Shown: positions 43,100 to 51,591 of the stretch, one piece after another | Position numbering within the stretch: the first letter of the stretch is position 1 | Layout of the letters: each line of letters opens with the position of its first letter | Assembly: GCF_039872765.1 (NCBI RefSeq) | Contig: NZ_JBDPZC010000010.1 | Span: 62,001 to 126,000, forward strand | DNA from: Roseateles_B flavus | GTDB lineage: Bacteria; Pseudomonadota; Gammaproteobacteria; Burkholderiales; Burkholderiaceae_C | Direction: 5' to 3' | Length of the DNA: 64,000 nt | Position numbers and translations under genes: made by a program | Notes under the pieces: generated by a model | Seen by the model: only the letters and a program-made list of their open reading frames with translations | Database searches by the model: none | Told to the model about the DNA's origin: nothing

Positions 43100-43133
43100 G
43101 CGCCCATCGTGTCGTGACGCAATGAGGAGAACG

Positions 43134-44294
43134 ATGATGGACGAGCTACTGAACCATGCCTTCCAGGACTGGGCGCATCGCCTGGCTGACGAGCCGGCCC
43201 GGCCGGCAGCGCCTGCGGGCCGGGCGCTGCCGCCAAAAGCCGGCTCGCAGGCCCTGCTCCATGGGGGCCTGGACGCGGCGCAGGCCTTCGGCCCCGCTTT
43301 CGACGGTGCCATGAGCAACCACCTGCCCATGGCCCTGCATGCGGCCTGGGAGATGGGCGCGGAGGCCCCGCGCCTGCAGGCCCTGGTCGACCATGAGCGG
43401 CCCAAGCTGGTGCCGGCACGGCCGGCCTCGGAGGCCGAGGCCGCCTCGGCCCGGCGCGCCGCCCAGCGGCGCATGACGGGCGCGGCGGGGGCGGACGAAT
43501 GGCTGCTGCATCGCGGCCAGCCCGAGTCCTTCCCCTGGCTGCAGGCCTACTTCTCGGCCCAGCTGGCCCAGCAGCCGGCCACCCAGGTCCTGGGAGCCCA
43601 TCTCGAAGCGCTGCTGCGCTCGCCCCATGCCTTCGCCTTCCATGGCCTGATCCGCACGGCGCATGCCTGGGAAAGCGGCCACCGCGCCGAGCTGGCCGCG
43701 GCGCTGGCCACCTGGGCCGCCTGGTGGGAACTGCTGCCCGCGGGGCGCCGGGACGGCGAGGCGATGCCACCGCAGGCCTGGGCCCAGGCGCTGCGCAGCC
43801 GCACGCAGGGCTGGCGCAGCGAGTTGCCCATGATCATCTATCGCATGCGCAGCGCAGGGGAGACGCCGCTCTATGCCGGCCTGGCCGAGTGCCTGGCGCC
43901 GGCCTCCGGCCTGGCCGAGCGCCGCGAGCAGCTGTTGGCCTTGGCCCGCGAGGCCTATCTGCACAGCCGCAATTTCACGGTCCTGCACCTGATCACCGGC
44001 CTGCGGGGGCTGCGGGTGCTGCTGCCCCTGCTGCAGGCGTCGGCCGATCAGCAGCCCCTCGTCGCCGCGCTGGACCGCGCCACAGTGGCCGGCTGGATGG
44101 CCGGGCGCCTGCACTGGCAGGAGGGCGTGCCGGCAGGCGCGCTGCTGCCCTGGCCGGCGCTGCACCGCGCCGCCCTGGCCCAGGACGACGAGCACGTGAT
44201 CAAGGGCGTCCATGCCTGCTGGCAGGAGGACGTCCGGGCGCCGGACGCGCGCTGGCGCCAGGTGGCGCAGCGCATGCTGGAAGGCCAGGCCTGA
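43134..44294 (+). CDS. Questin-oxidase-family protein (DUF4243-like), SoxR-controlled
   Basis: The product is 386 residues. The start is ATG 43134 or 43137; GAGGAGA at 43124-43130 fits the second slightly better. It is mostly helical, with SNHLPMALHAAWEMGAEAPR and AFHGLIRTAHAWESGHRAEL, the two conserved segments of questin-oxidase-like proteins. In fungi such enzymes open anthraquinone rings; bacterial members are largely untested. Its promoter carries a SoxR box, so it should be induced by redox-active quinones or phenazines. That makes detoxification of such compounds a sensible guess. Confidence 0.78.
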   Translation: MMDELLNHAFQDWAHRLADEPARPAAPAGRALPPKAGSQALLHGGLDAAQAFGPAFDGAMSNHLPMALHAAWEMGAEAPRLQALVDHERPKLVPARPASEAEAASARRAAQRRMTGAAGADEWLLHRGQPESFPWLQAYFSAQLAQQPATQVLGAHLEALLRSPHAFAFHGLIRTAHAWESGHRAELAAALATWAAWWELLPAGRRDGEAMPPQAWAQALRSRTQGWRSELPMIIYRMRSAGETPLYAGLAECLAPASGLAERREQLLALAREAYLHSRNFTVLHLITGLRGLRVLLPLLQASADQQPLVAALDRATVAGWMAGRLHWQEGVPAGALLPWPALHRAALAQDDEHVIKGVHACWQEDVRAPDARWRQVAQRMLEGQA

Positions 44295-44386
44295 AGGGTG
44301 GCGCGCAGGCGCTGGAATTGGCAAGTCCGGCTTGATAATCTGTGCCAAGCCGTCTTGATCCATCTCCAGCCGGAGGCGCCTGCCCC

Positions 44387-45382
44387 ATGTCCCAGAGCGA
44401 GCTGCGTACCCTCACCATCTTCGTCAAGACCGCCGAACTGGGCAGCCTGCGCCGCGCGGCGGCGGCCGAGGGCATCAGCCCCCAGGCGGCCAGCCAGGCC
44501 CTGGCCCAGCTGGAGCAGAAGCTGGGCGCGCGGCTGTTCCACCGCACCACGCGGAACATGTCGCTGACGGACGAGGGCCGGCTCTTCATGGACGCCGCCC
44601 TGCCGGCCCTGCAGGGCCTGGAGCGCGCCTTCCAGGTGGTGCGCCAGGCGCGGGACGAGGTGGCGGGGCCCCTGCGCATCGTGGGCCCGCGCTCCAGCTT
44701 CCAGCCGGTGATCGGAGCCCTGGTGGACGAGTTCTGCCGCCGCCACCCCGATGCCCAGCCCGATGTGCAGCTGGACGACCGCATCGGCAACTGGGTCGAG
44801 GACCGGGTGGACGTGGGCTTCCGCGTGGGCTCGGCACCCGCGGATGGCGTCATCGCCCGGCGCCTCTTCCCCCTGCAGATGATCATCTGCGCCGCCCCCG
44901 CCTACCTGGCCCGCTACGGCGCGCCCGACAGCCTGGCCGAGCTGGCGGCCCACCGCTGCAGCGGCTTTCGCAAGCCGGGCACGGGCCGGCTCATGCCCTG
45001 GCCGGTCAAGGTCGACGGCGCCACGCTGGAGCAGGACGTGCTGTCCAGCTTCTCCACCAACGAGGAGGGCCTGGAGCTGGACGCCCTGCTCAGCGGGCGG
45101 GTCATCGGCCAGGTCAGCGGCATCATGGGCGCGGCCCACCTGCGCGCCGGCCGCCTGGTGCCCCTGCTGAGCGCCCATGTGGCCGACCAGTACGGCCTGC
45201 ACATCTACTGGGGCAGCCGGGTCGCGCAGCCGGCGCGGGTGCGGGCCTTCATCGACCTGGCCATCGAGCGCCTGGCCGGCAACACGGACTATGTGCTGGG
45301 CGAGCAGGAACTGGCCCGCCTGGAAGCGCAGGGCCGACGCCAGCACCTCCGGCCGAGCGCCCGATTGGCAAGCAACGCTTGA
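44387..45382 (+). CDS. LysR-family transcriptional regulator
   Basis: The product is 331 residues from ATG 44387, preceded by CGGAGG. The LysR HTH covers about residues 1-65, with LRTLTIFVKTAELGSLRRA and SPQAASQALAQLEQKLGARLF, followed by an effector-binding domain with the inner VDVGFRVGSAPADGVIARRL strand typical of the subgroup near DsdC/AaeR/PecT. It is transcribed in the same direction as the molybdenum-hydroxylase operon 150 bases downstream, so it may regulate it, though LysR genes are more often divergent. The effector is unknown. Confidence 0.85.
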   Translation: MSQSELRTLTIFVKTAELGSLRRAAAAEGISPQAASQALAQLEQKLGARLFHRTTRNMSLTDEGRLFMDAALPALQGLERAFQVVRQARDEVAGPLRIVGPRSSFQPVIGALVDEFCRRHPDAQPDVQLDDRIGNWVEDRVDVGFRVGSAPADGVIARRLFPLQMIICAAPAYLARYGAPDSLAELAAHRCSGFRKPGTGRLMPWPVKVDGATLEQDVLSSFSTNEEGLELDALLSGRVIGQVSGIMGAAHLRAGRLVPLLSAHVADQYGLHIYWGSRVAQPARVRAFIDLAIERLAGNTDYVLGEQELARLEAQGRRQHLRPSARLASNA

Positions 45383-45532
45383 CAGTGCAGCAAGCGCCGC
45401 TGGGCTATCCGCGCTGCGGGGAAGGGCCTACATTCAGCGGCTGATTGCTTCGCTGCTCCGCTCTCCGAACTGCTGTCCGGACGGCGGCTGCGCTCCCCCT
45501 CTTCCCTCTTCATCGTGCGGAGACCCGACGCC

Positions 45533-46006
45533 ATGACCCAGCTCCTCGTCAACGGCCGCGAGCACCAGCTCGACATCGATCCCGGCACCCCCGTCCTCTG
45601 GGCCCTGCGTGACAAGCTCGGTCTGTGCGGCAGCAAGTTCGGCTGTGGCGCCGCGCTGTGCGGCGCCTGCACCGTCCACGTGGACGGCCAGGCCGTGCGG
45701 GCCTGCGTGACGCCTGTTTCCGCCGTCGAAGGCAAGCCGGTGACCACCATCGAGGCCGTGACGGCCGGTGGCGACCGCGTGGGCGCCGCCGTGCATGCCG
45801 CCTGGGTCAAGCATGACGTGGCCCAGTGCGGCTACTGCCAGAGCGGCCAGATCATGTCGGCCACCGCTTTCCTCAAGAGCCTGCCCAAGGGCAAGCAGCC
45901 CACGGCCGCCGAGATCGACGCCGCCATGGCCGGCAACATCTGCCGCTGTGGCACCTATGCCCGCATCCGCGCCGCCGTGGCCGAAGCCGCCCGCGCCCTG
46001 GCCTGA
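45533..46006 (+). CDS. iorA: Isoquinoline 1-oxidoreductase-like small subunit, two [2Fe-2S] clusters
   Basis: The product is 157 residues. The plant-type cluster uses Cys38, Cys43, Cys46 and Cys58 (FGCGAALCGACTVHVDG), and the second cluster uses Cys99, Cys102, Cys137 and Cys139 (QCGYCQSGQ and ICRCGTY). This is the IorA/XDH small-subunit layout. It passes electrons from the molybdenum site to an acceptor. It is co-transcribed with the large subunit, 11 bases on. The true substrate may be an N-heterocycle or an aldehyde. Confidence 0.88.
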   Translation: MTQLLVNGREHQLDIDPGTPVLWALRDKLGLCGSKFGCGAALCGACTVHVDGQAVRACVTPVSAVEGKPVTTIEAVTAGGDRVGAAVHAAWVKHDVAQCGYCQSGQIMSATAFLKSLPKGKQPTAAEIDAAMAGNICRCGTYARIRAAVAEAARALA

Positions 46007-46017
46007 AGGAGACCCCC

Positions 46018-48285
46018 ATGCTGAACCGCCACCTGTCTCCCGAACTCGGCGCGGCCCTGGCCGCCGAGATGCCCCGTGCGCTGCAGCACATCCTCTCGCG
46101 CGATTCGGCCGAGGCGCCGTCGGCGCTGAGCCGCCGCGGCTTCCTCAAGATCACCGGCGGGGCCGGCTTCGCGCTGGGCTTCGCCCCGCTGGCCGCCACC
46201 GCTGCCGACGCCCCCGAGGCGTCTGCCAAGGGCCTCAAGCCCTTCCAGCAGCCGGTGTCCTTCCTGCGCATTGCGCCGGACGGCACGGTCACGGTGCTGG
46301 TCAACCGCCTGGAGTTCGGCCAGGGCGTGCACACGGCCCTGCCCATGATCCTGGCCGAGGAGCTGGATGCCGACTGGTCCCGCGTGCGCGCCGAGCTTGG
46401 CAGCAATGACCCGGCCTTCGTGGACCCCGCGTTCGGCCTGCACATGACCGGCGGCTCCAACAGCATCAAGAACAGCTTCATGCAGTACCGCGAACTGGGC
46501 GCCCGCGCCCGGGCCATGCTCATGGGCGCGGCCGCTGCGCGCTGGAACGTGGGCGTGGCCACGCTGCGCACGGAGCAGGGCCAGGTGATCAGCGCCGACG
46601 GCCGCCGGGCCGGCTACGGCGAGCTGGCGGATGCCGCGATGGCTCAGCCGGTGCCCGAGCAGGTCACGCTGAAGAACCCCAAGGACTTCCGCCTGATCGG
46701 CAAGCCCATGGACCGCCTGGACAGCAAGGCCAAGAGCAGTGGCAAGCAGGACTTCGGCATCGACGTGCGCCTGCCCGGCCAGCTCACCGCCGTGATCGCC
46801 CGCCCGCCGGTCTTCGGCGCCAAGCCCCGCTCGGTGGACGATGCCGCCGCGCGCGCCGTGCGTGGCGTGAAGGCCGTGCTGCGCGTGCCCCTGGATCGCG
46901 GTGCGGAAGGCATCGCCGTGATCGCCGATGGCTACTGGCCCGCCAAGATGGGCCGGGAGGCGCTCAAGATCGACTGGGACAACTCGGCCGTCGAGAAGGT
47001 CGACAGCGCGAAGCAGCTGGCCCAGTACCGCCAGCTCGCCCGCCAGGACGCCCCCGAGCACTTCAAGGCTGACATGGCACCGCTGGCCAAGGCTCCGCAC
47101 AAGATCCAGGCCGAGTTCCACTTCCCCTACCTGGCCCACGCGCCCATGGAGCCGCTGAACTGCACCGTGCAGTGGCAGCCCGAGGGCGCCACGCTGTGGG
47201 TGGGCACCCAGTTCCCGGGCGTGGACGGCATGGCCGCCGCCAAGGTGCTGGGCCTCAAGCCCGAGCAGGTGGCCGTCAAGGTGCAGATGGCCGGGGGCGG
47301 CTTCGGCCGGCGTGCGGTGGCCACCAGCGACTTCGTCACGGAAGCCTGCGCCGTGGCCAAGGCGGCCCGCAGCGCCGGCATCGAGGCGCCCATCAAGACC
47401 CAGTGGAGCCGTGAGGACGACATCCATGGCGGCTACTACCGCCCCATGCACCTGCACCAGGCGCACCTGGGCTTCGACAAGCAGGGCAATGTGCTGGCCT
47501 GGGACCACGTCATCGTGGGCCAGTCCATCGTCTCCGGCACCATGTTCGAAGGCTTCATGGTCAAGAACGGCATCGACCAGACCGCCGTGGAAGGCATGAA
47601 GGAGCCCTATCCCTTCCCCATGCGCCTGCGCGTGCACCATCCCAAGCTCAACGTGCCGGTGCTGTGGTGGCGCAGCGTGGGCTCCACCCACACGGCCTTC
47701 GTGATGGAGACGCTGGTGGACGAGATCGCCCGGGCGACGAAGCAGGACCCCGTCGCCTACCGGCTGAAGATGTTCGGCGACAAGCACCCGCGCCACCGCG
47801 CCGCGCTGGAGCTGGCCGTGGCCCAGAGCGGCTATGGCCAGCGCAAGCTGCCGGCGGGCCGGGCCTTCGGTGTGGCGGTGCATGAGTCCTTCGACACCGT
47901 GGTGGCCTATGTGGTGGAGGCCTCGGTGAAGAAGGGCCAGGCGGTGCTGCACCAGGTCACGGCCGGCGTGCATTGCAATCTGGCGGTGAACCCCCGCACG
48001 GTGGAGGCCCAGGTGCAGGGCGCCGCGCTGATGGGCCTGGGCATGTGCCTGCCCGGTGCGGCCATCACGCTGAAGGACGGCGTGGTGGAGCAGGGCAATT
48101 TCGGCGACTACGTCGTGCCGCGCATCACCGACATGCCGGCGATCGCCGTGCACATCGTGCCCAGCGCGGAGCCGCCCACCGGCATGGGCGAGCCGGGTCT
48201 GCCGCCGCTGGCGCCGGCCTTTGCCAATGCCGTCGCCAAGCTCACCGGCAAGCCGCAGCGCCAGCTGCCCTTCAAGCTTGCTTGA
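46018..48285 (+). CDS. iorB: Isoquinoline 1-oxidoreductase-like molybdopterin-binding large subunit
   Basis: The product is 755 residues. A twin-arginine signal, SRRGFLKITGGAGFALGF at about 38-55, implies folded export with cofactor and the small subunit. The two MPT-binding halves carry MAGGGFGRRAV and HAPMEPLNCTVQWQPEG, and the catalytic Glu is in GMGEPGLPPLAP near the C-terminus. This matches IorB-type periplasmic hydroxylases that lack a FAD subunit. It would oxidise a heterocycle or aldehyde using water. It is followed closely by its maturation genes xdhC and mocA-like, which points to a molybdopterin cytosine dinucleotide cofactor. Confidence 0.9.
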   Translation: MLNRHLSPELGAALAAEMPRALQHILSRDSAEAPSALSRRGFLKITGGAGFALGFAPLAATAADAPEASAKGLKPFQQPVSFLRIAPDGTVTVLVNRLEFGQGVHTALPMILAEELDADWSRVRAELGSNDPAFVDPAFGLHMTGGSNSIKNSFMQYRELGARARAMLMGAAAARWNVGVATLRTEQGQVISADGRRAGYGELADAAMAQPVPEQVTLKNPKDFRLIGKPMDRLDSKAKSSGKQDFGIDVRLPGQLTAVIARPPVFGAKPRSVDDAAARAVRGVKAVLRVPLDRGAEGIAVIADGYWPAKMGREALKIDWDNSAVEKVDSAKQLAQYRQLARQDAPEHFKADMAPLAKAPHKIQAEFHFPYLAHAPMEPLNCTVQWQPEGATLWVGTQFPGVDGMAAAKVLGLKPEQVAVKVQMAGGGFGRRAVATSDFVTEACAVAKAARSAGIEAPIKTQWSREDDIHGGYYRPMHLHQAHLGFDKQGNVLAWDHVIVGQSIVSGTMFEGFMVKNGIDQTAVEGMKEPYPFPMRLRVHHPKLNVPVLWWRSVGSTHTAFVMETLVDEIARATKQDPVAYRLKMFGDKHPRHRAALELAVAQSGYGQRKLPAGRAFGVAVHESFDTVVAYVVEASVKKGQAVLHQVTAGVHCNLAVNPRTVEAQVQGAALMGLGMCLPGAAITLKDGVVEQGNFGDYVVPRITDMPAIAVHIVPSAEPPTGMGEPGLPPLAPAFANAVAKLTGKPQRQLPFKLA

Positions 48286-48298
48286 ACTTGAGCGCCTG

Positions 48299-49363
48299 AT
48301 GGAAGACCTGGACACCCTGGTGCTGCGCACCGCCGCCGGCTGGCAGGCCGCGGGCCAGCCCGCGCTGCTGGTGACGGTGGCCCGCACCTGGGGCTCCTCG
48401 CCGCGGCCGCCGGGCTCGCTGATGGCCATCAGCGGGCAGGGCGAGACGGTGGGCTCGGTCTCGGGCGGCTGCATCGAGGACGACCTCATCCAGCGCATCC
48501 GCGAGCAGGGCATCGCCTCGGTCTGCGAGCAGGGCCGGCCGGCGGTGCTGCGCTATGGCATCTCGGCTGACCAGGCCCACCGCTTCGGTCTGCCCTGCGG
48601 CGGCACGGTGGAGCTGGTGCTGGAGCCGCTGCAGGCGCAGAGCCAGGTGCCCGAGCTGCTGGCCGCCTGTGCCGCGCGGCGCAGCACCGAGCGCTGCCTC
48701 GATGTGCGCAGCGGCGCCGTGACCCTGAGGCCGGGCCGTGCCGACGGCGTGCCGCGCTGGGACGGCGAGACGCTGGTCAACCACTTCGGCCCGCGCGCCC
48801 GCCTCGTGTTGATCGGCGCGGGCGACCTCTCGCGCTTCATGTCGGAGATGGCCCTGAGCCTGGGCTTCGAGGTCATGGTCTGCGACCCGCGACCGGAGCA
48901 GCGCGCCAGCTGGGCCCTGCCTGGCGTGCATGTCAGCCACGAGATGCCGGACGACCTGATCCAGCGCCTGCGGCCCGATGCCCGCACCGCCGTCGTGGCC
49001 CTCACGCACGACCCCAAGCTGGACGACCTCGCCCTGATCGACGCCCTGCAGTCCCCGGCCTTCTACGTGGGCGCCATCGGCTCGCGCCGCAATGCCCAGC
49101 AGCGCCGCCAGCGCCTGCAGGAGCATTTCGACCTCAGCCCTGCCCAGATGGAGGCGCTGCGCAGCCCGGCGGGGCTCTACATCGGCAGCAAGACGCCGGC
49201 CGAGATCGCGCTGTCCATCATGGCCGAGATCGTTGCGCGCAAGAACGGCATCGCCCTGCCGCCGCAGGTCCAGGTGGCCGAGGCCAAGGGGCTGGAGGAG
49301 GCGGTGGCAGACGCGGACGCGGACGCGCCACCGCCTCAGGACGCCCTGGTGTGCGGCCGCTGA
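48299..49363 (+). CDS. XdhC-family molybdenum hydroxylase maturation factor
   Basis: The product is 354 residues from ATG 48299, 13 bases after iorB. The XdhC N-domain has VARTWGSSPRPPGSLMAIS and the VGSVSGGCIEDDL cysteine motif used to bind and sulfurate the molybdenum cofactor. The C-terminal Rossmann domain has RLVLIGAGDLSRFMSEMA and FYVGAIGSRRNAQQR. XdhC/PaoD proteins add the terminal sulfur to the Moco and hand it to the apoenzyme. Its 3' end overlaps the next gene by 13 bases. Confidence 0.9.
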   Translation: MEDLDTLVLRTAAGWQAAGQPALLVTVARTWGSSPRPPGSLMAISGQGETVGSVSGGCIEDDLIQRIREQGIASVCEQGRPAVLRYGISADQAHRFGLPCGGTVELVLEPLQAQSQVPELLAACAARRSTERCLDVRSGAVTLRPGRADGVPRWDGETLVNHFGPRARLVLIGAGDLSRFMSEMALSLGFEVMVCDPRPEQRASWALPGVHVSHEMPDDLIQRLRPDARTAVVALTHDPKLDDLALIDALQSPAFYVGAIGSRRNAQQRRQRLQEHFDLSPAQMEALRSPAGLYIGSKTPAEIALSIMAEIVARKNGIALPPQVQVAEAKGLEEAVADADADAPPPQDALVCGR

Positions 49364-49998
49364 GTGAGGCCACCGCCCCCGGGGCCGTGATCCTCGCCGC
49401 CGGCCTGGGTCGCCGCCTGGGTGGCCGGCCCAAGGCCGCCCTGCACATCGGCCCGCTGAGCCTGCTGGAGCGCCTCGCCCAGGCGCTGCGCGAGGCCGGC
49501 GTGGCGCAGCCCCGCGTGGTGCTGGGGCCCTACCGCGAGACCCTGCTGCCGCTGGCGCTGCGCGCCGGCCTGGATCCTCTGCTGCACGAGCGGGACGAGC
49601 CTTCGCTGATCGACTCCCAGCGCCTGGCGGTGCAGGCCCATCGCCGCCTGCTGCCCGCTCAGCCGCTGTGGCTGCTGCTGGGCGACCTGACCGCCTTGGG
49701 GGCCGAGGACCTGCAGCGCCTGCGCGAGGCCTGGGCGCGGCGCTCGCCGGGCATCGAGGCCCTGGTGCCCACGGTAGCGGGGCAGCGCGGCCATCCGGTG
49801 CTGCTGTCGGCGGCGGCGCTGAGGGCCGTGGACGAGCAACTGCCCGGGCAGGGCGTGCGGCACTGGCTGGCAGCGCATCCGGGGCGGGTCTGGTTCCTGG
49901 ACGTCCCCGGGCCCGGGCCGGTGCAGGACCTCGACACCGAGGCGGCGCTGCAGGCCCTGCGCCGGGACTGCCATCCGCGCTTCGTCGGCTGGCCCTGA
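49351..49998 (+). CDS. MocA/MobA-like molybdenum cofactor nucleotidyltransferase
   Basis: The product is 215 residues with a GTG start at 49351 overlapping xdhC. The nucleotidyltransferase core is AVILAAGLGRRLGGRPKAAL, with LLLGDLTAL as the metal-binding strand (one Asp) and GQRGHPVLLSAA. In MocA these features add CMP to molybdopterin, giving the cytosine dinucleotide form that IorB-type enzymes use. The neighbourhood favours MocA over MobA. The usual second Asp of the catalytic loop is less plain than in E. coli MocA. Confidence 0.84.
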   Translation: MRPLSEATAPGAVILAAGLGRRLGGRPKAALHIGPLSLLERLAQALREAGVAQPRVVLGPYRETLLPLALRAGLDPLLHERDEPSLIDSQRLAVQAHRRLLPAQPLWLLLGDLTALGAEDLQRLREAWARRSPGIEALVPTVAGQRGHPVLLSAAALRAVDEQLPGQGVRHWLAAHPGRVWFLDVPGPGPVQDLDTEAALQALRRDCHPRFVGWP

Positions 49999-50124
49999 AG
50001 CGCGGACTGGCGCAGTGGCAGATCAGTTGCGTGATCAGTCGGGCGTCATCCCGCCGTCGCCGACCTGGCGGGCCGCCGGACTGCACCAGAATGCGGGCGG
50101 TCGACACCCTCACCTGCACTTGCC

Positions 50125-50742
50125 ATGGACATCCAGCTCAACTTCATCAACCAGTCCAATGACGCCAGCAATTCGGAGGTCGTGGTCTTCCAGAGGCACA
50201 CGGCGGGCGGTTCCGGCGATCTCGCCGTGGCCTGGACGGTCATCAAGAACTGCGGCCAGGGCAGCCACCACCCCTTCGTCTATCCCTTGAGCCTGGCGGT
50301 CGGGGCCAGGGACAGCGATGGCAACTACACGCCGCAGCTGCCGGCGCAGGACGGCGAGCTGTTCAAGATGACGCTGACCCCGTCAGGCAATCAGCTGGTC
50401 CCGGCGGGCGCCGGTGCCAGCCCGCAGGAAGTGCAGGTGCTCAATGCCCTGGACAGGGGCGCGATCGACGCGCTGTGCTTCCGGGACGGTCGCCTGCTGG
50501 CCGTCAAGCACGGCGTCGCTCCGCAGCAGACGGCGTCCTTCCAGTTCAAGCCCACGATCTGGATCGGCGTGGTGTCTCAGGTGCAGACGGGGGAGGTGAT
50601 GAACGCGGCCCTTCTGTCCGAGCTCAACACGGAGATCTCGCTGCTGGGCATCGCCAGTGCGGACATCGTGATGACCGGCGGCGGCGCCGGCCCAGCGTCG
50701 AAGCCCTTCGCCTTCGAGCTCCAGAACATCGTGATGGCCTGA
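50125..50742 (+). CDS. Protein of unknown function, beta-rich (205 residues)
   Basis: I do not recognise this family. It begins MDIQLNFINQSNDASNSEVV and continues with AWTVIKNCGQGSHHPFVYPL, then several short strands (SFQFKPTIWIGVVSQ) and a final Gly-rich loop GGGAGPASKP. There is no signal peptide or membrane segment. The Asn- and Gln-rich start and the regular strand pattern suggest a compact all-beta cytoplasmic or secreted domain. It lies alone between the Moco gene and a convergent unknown gene. Confidence 0.65.
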   Translation: MDIQLNFINQSNDASNSEVVVFQRHTAGGSGDLAVAWTVIKNCGQGSHHPFVYPLSLAVGARDSDGNYTPQLPAQDGELFKMTLTPSGNQLVPAGAGASPQEVQVLNALDRGAIDALCFRDGRLLAVKHGVAPQQTASFQFKPTIWIGVVSQVQTGEVMNAALLSELNTEISLLGIASADIVMTGGGAGPASKPFAFELQNIVMA

Positions 50743-50788
50743 CGCCCCGCCGCAGAGGCCGCGGCGCTCACGCTTGCGGGCGGTCCCG

Positions 50789-51523
50789 CTAGCGTGAATG
50801 CGCCAGCAGCGCCTTGGCCGCCTCGATGCGCAGGGCCAGGGGCACGCTCGCGTCGTTCATCACCTCGCTGAGGAAGGCCTGCGGCGTCTGCCGGGCCGCG
50901 GCACCAGGGTCTGCCGGGGCTGCGGCGCGGGGCTCGGTCGACTCGCTGTCCAGGTGCAGCGGGGCCAGCCGCGCGGTGGCCTCGCGCAGGTCCTCCGTGC
51001 TGAGACAGCGCAGGCCGGCCAGCAGATCGGCCTGCCCGTCGGCGCCGGGCGCCACGTCCAGCCAGGGCGTGTCTGCAAACACCGGCGCGAGGTCCGGGCT
51101 GACGAAGGCCGACCACTGCCCGGCCTGCGCCTGCAGCTGGGGCGGCAGCGTGGCGAGGGCGGTGTCGCTCGAGGCCCCGGCCTGCAGGCGCAGGCGCCGG
51201 GGCGCGACGTCCGGCAGGTAGCGCTGGGACAGGGCCTGGAGAAAGGCAAGGCCGGTGGCCGGCTCCACGGGCTCGGCCAGAGCGAACCAGAGCTGGAAGC
51301 CCTCGCTGCCCGACACCGCGATGGCCGGCGCCGGCAGGCCCAGCTCCTGCTGCACGGCCTGCCACACGCCGGCCAGGGCGCGCCAGTCGGCCGGCCGGGC
51401 CAGCTCCAGCAGCAGGGCGCGTGTGCGGCCCTGGGCGTCGGTGAGCGGCGGCGTCTGCCCGTCCTGGGGCGACAGGCCGGGGGCGAGGAAGAGGCGTTGC
51501 CACTGGGCGTGGAGTCGGTTCAT
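50789..51523 (-). CDS. Protein of unknown function, weakly primase/LigD-polymerase-like (244 residues)
   Basis: Not a recognised named gene. The N-terminal half has ELARPADWRALAGVWQAVQQ, then IAVSGSEGFQLWFALAEPV. This recalls the SSGGxHxW-type active-site strand of archaeo-eukaryotic primases and LigD polymerases, though the usual acidic pair is unclear. The end, TPQAFLSEVMNDASVPLALR, resembles a helical motif of phage terminase small subunits. It is soluble and sits 57 bases downstream of the GGDEF-EAL gene in the same direction. The resemblances are by eye and weak. Confidence 0.55.
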   Translation of the reverse strand: MNRLHAQWQRLFLAPGLSPQDGQTPPLTDAQGRTRALLLELARPADWRALAGVWQAVQQELGLPAPAIAVSGSEGFQLWFALAEPVEPATGLAFLQALSQRYLPDVAPRRLRLQAGASSDTALATLPPQLQAQAGQWSAFVSPDLAPVFADTPWLDVAPGADGQADLLAGLRCLSTEDLREATARLAPLHLDSESTEPRAAAPADPGAAARQTPQAFLSEVMNDASVPLALRIEAAKALLAHSR

Positions 51524-51576
51524 GGCGATGCGGAAGGAGCTCGGAGCCGTGCTGCGGGGAAGGGCGGCGTCCCGGC

Positions 51577-51591
51577 GGGGTCAGGTCTTGC
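51577..51591 (-). repeat. Dispersed decamer copy 5, GGGGTCAGGTCTTGC
   Basis: It overlaps the stop codon of the GGDEF-EAL gene: the TGA is inside the repeat. Read on the minus strand it is GCAAGACCTGACCCC, identical over 15 bases to copy 4. Confidence 0.65.
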
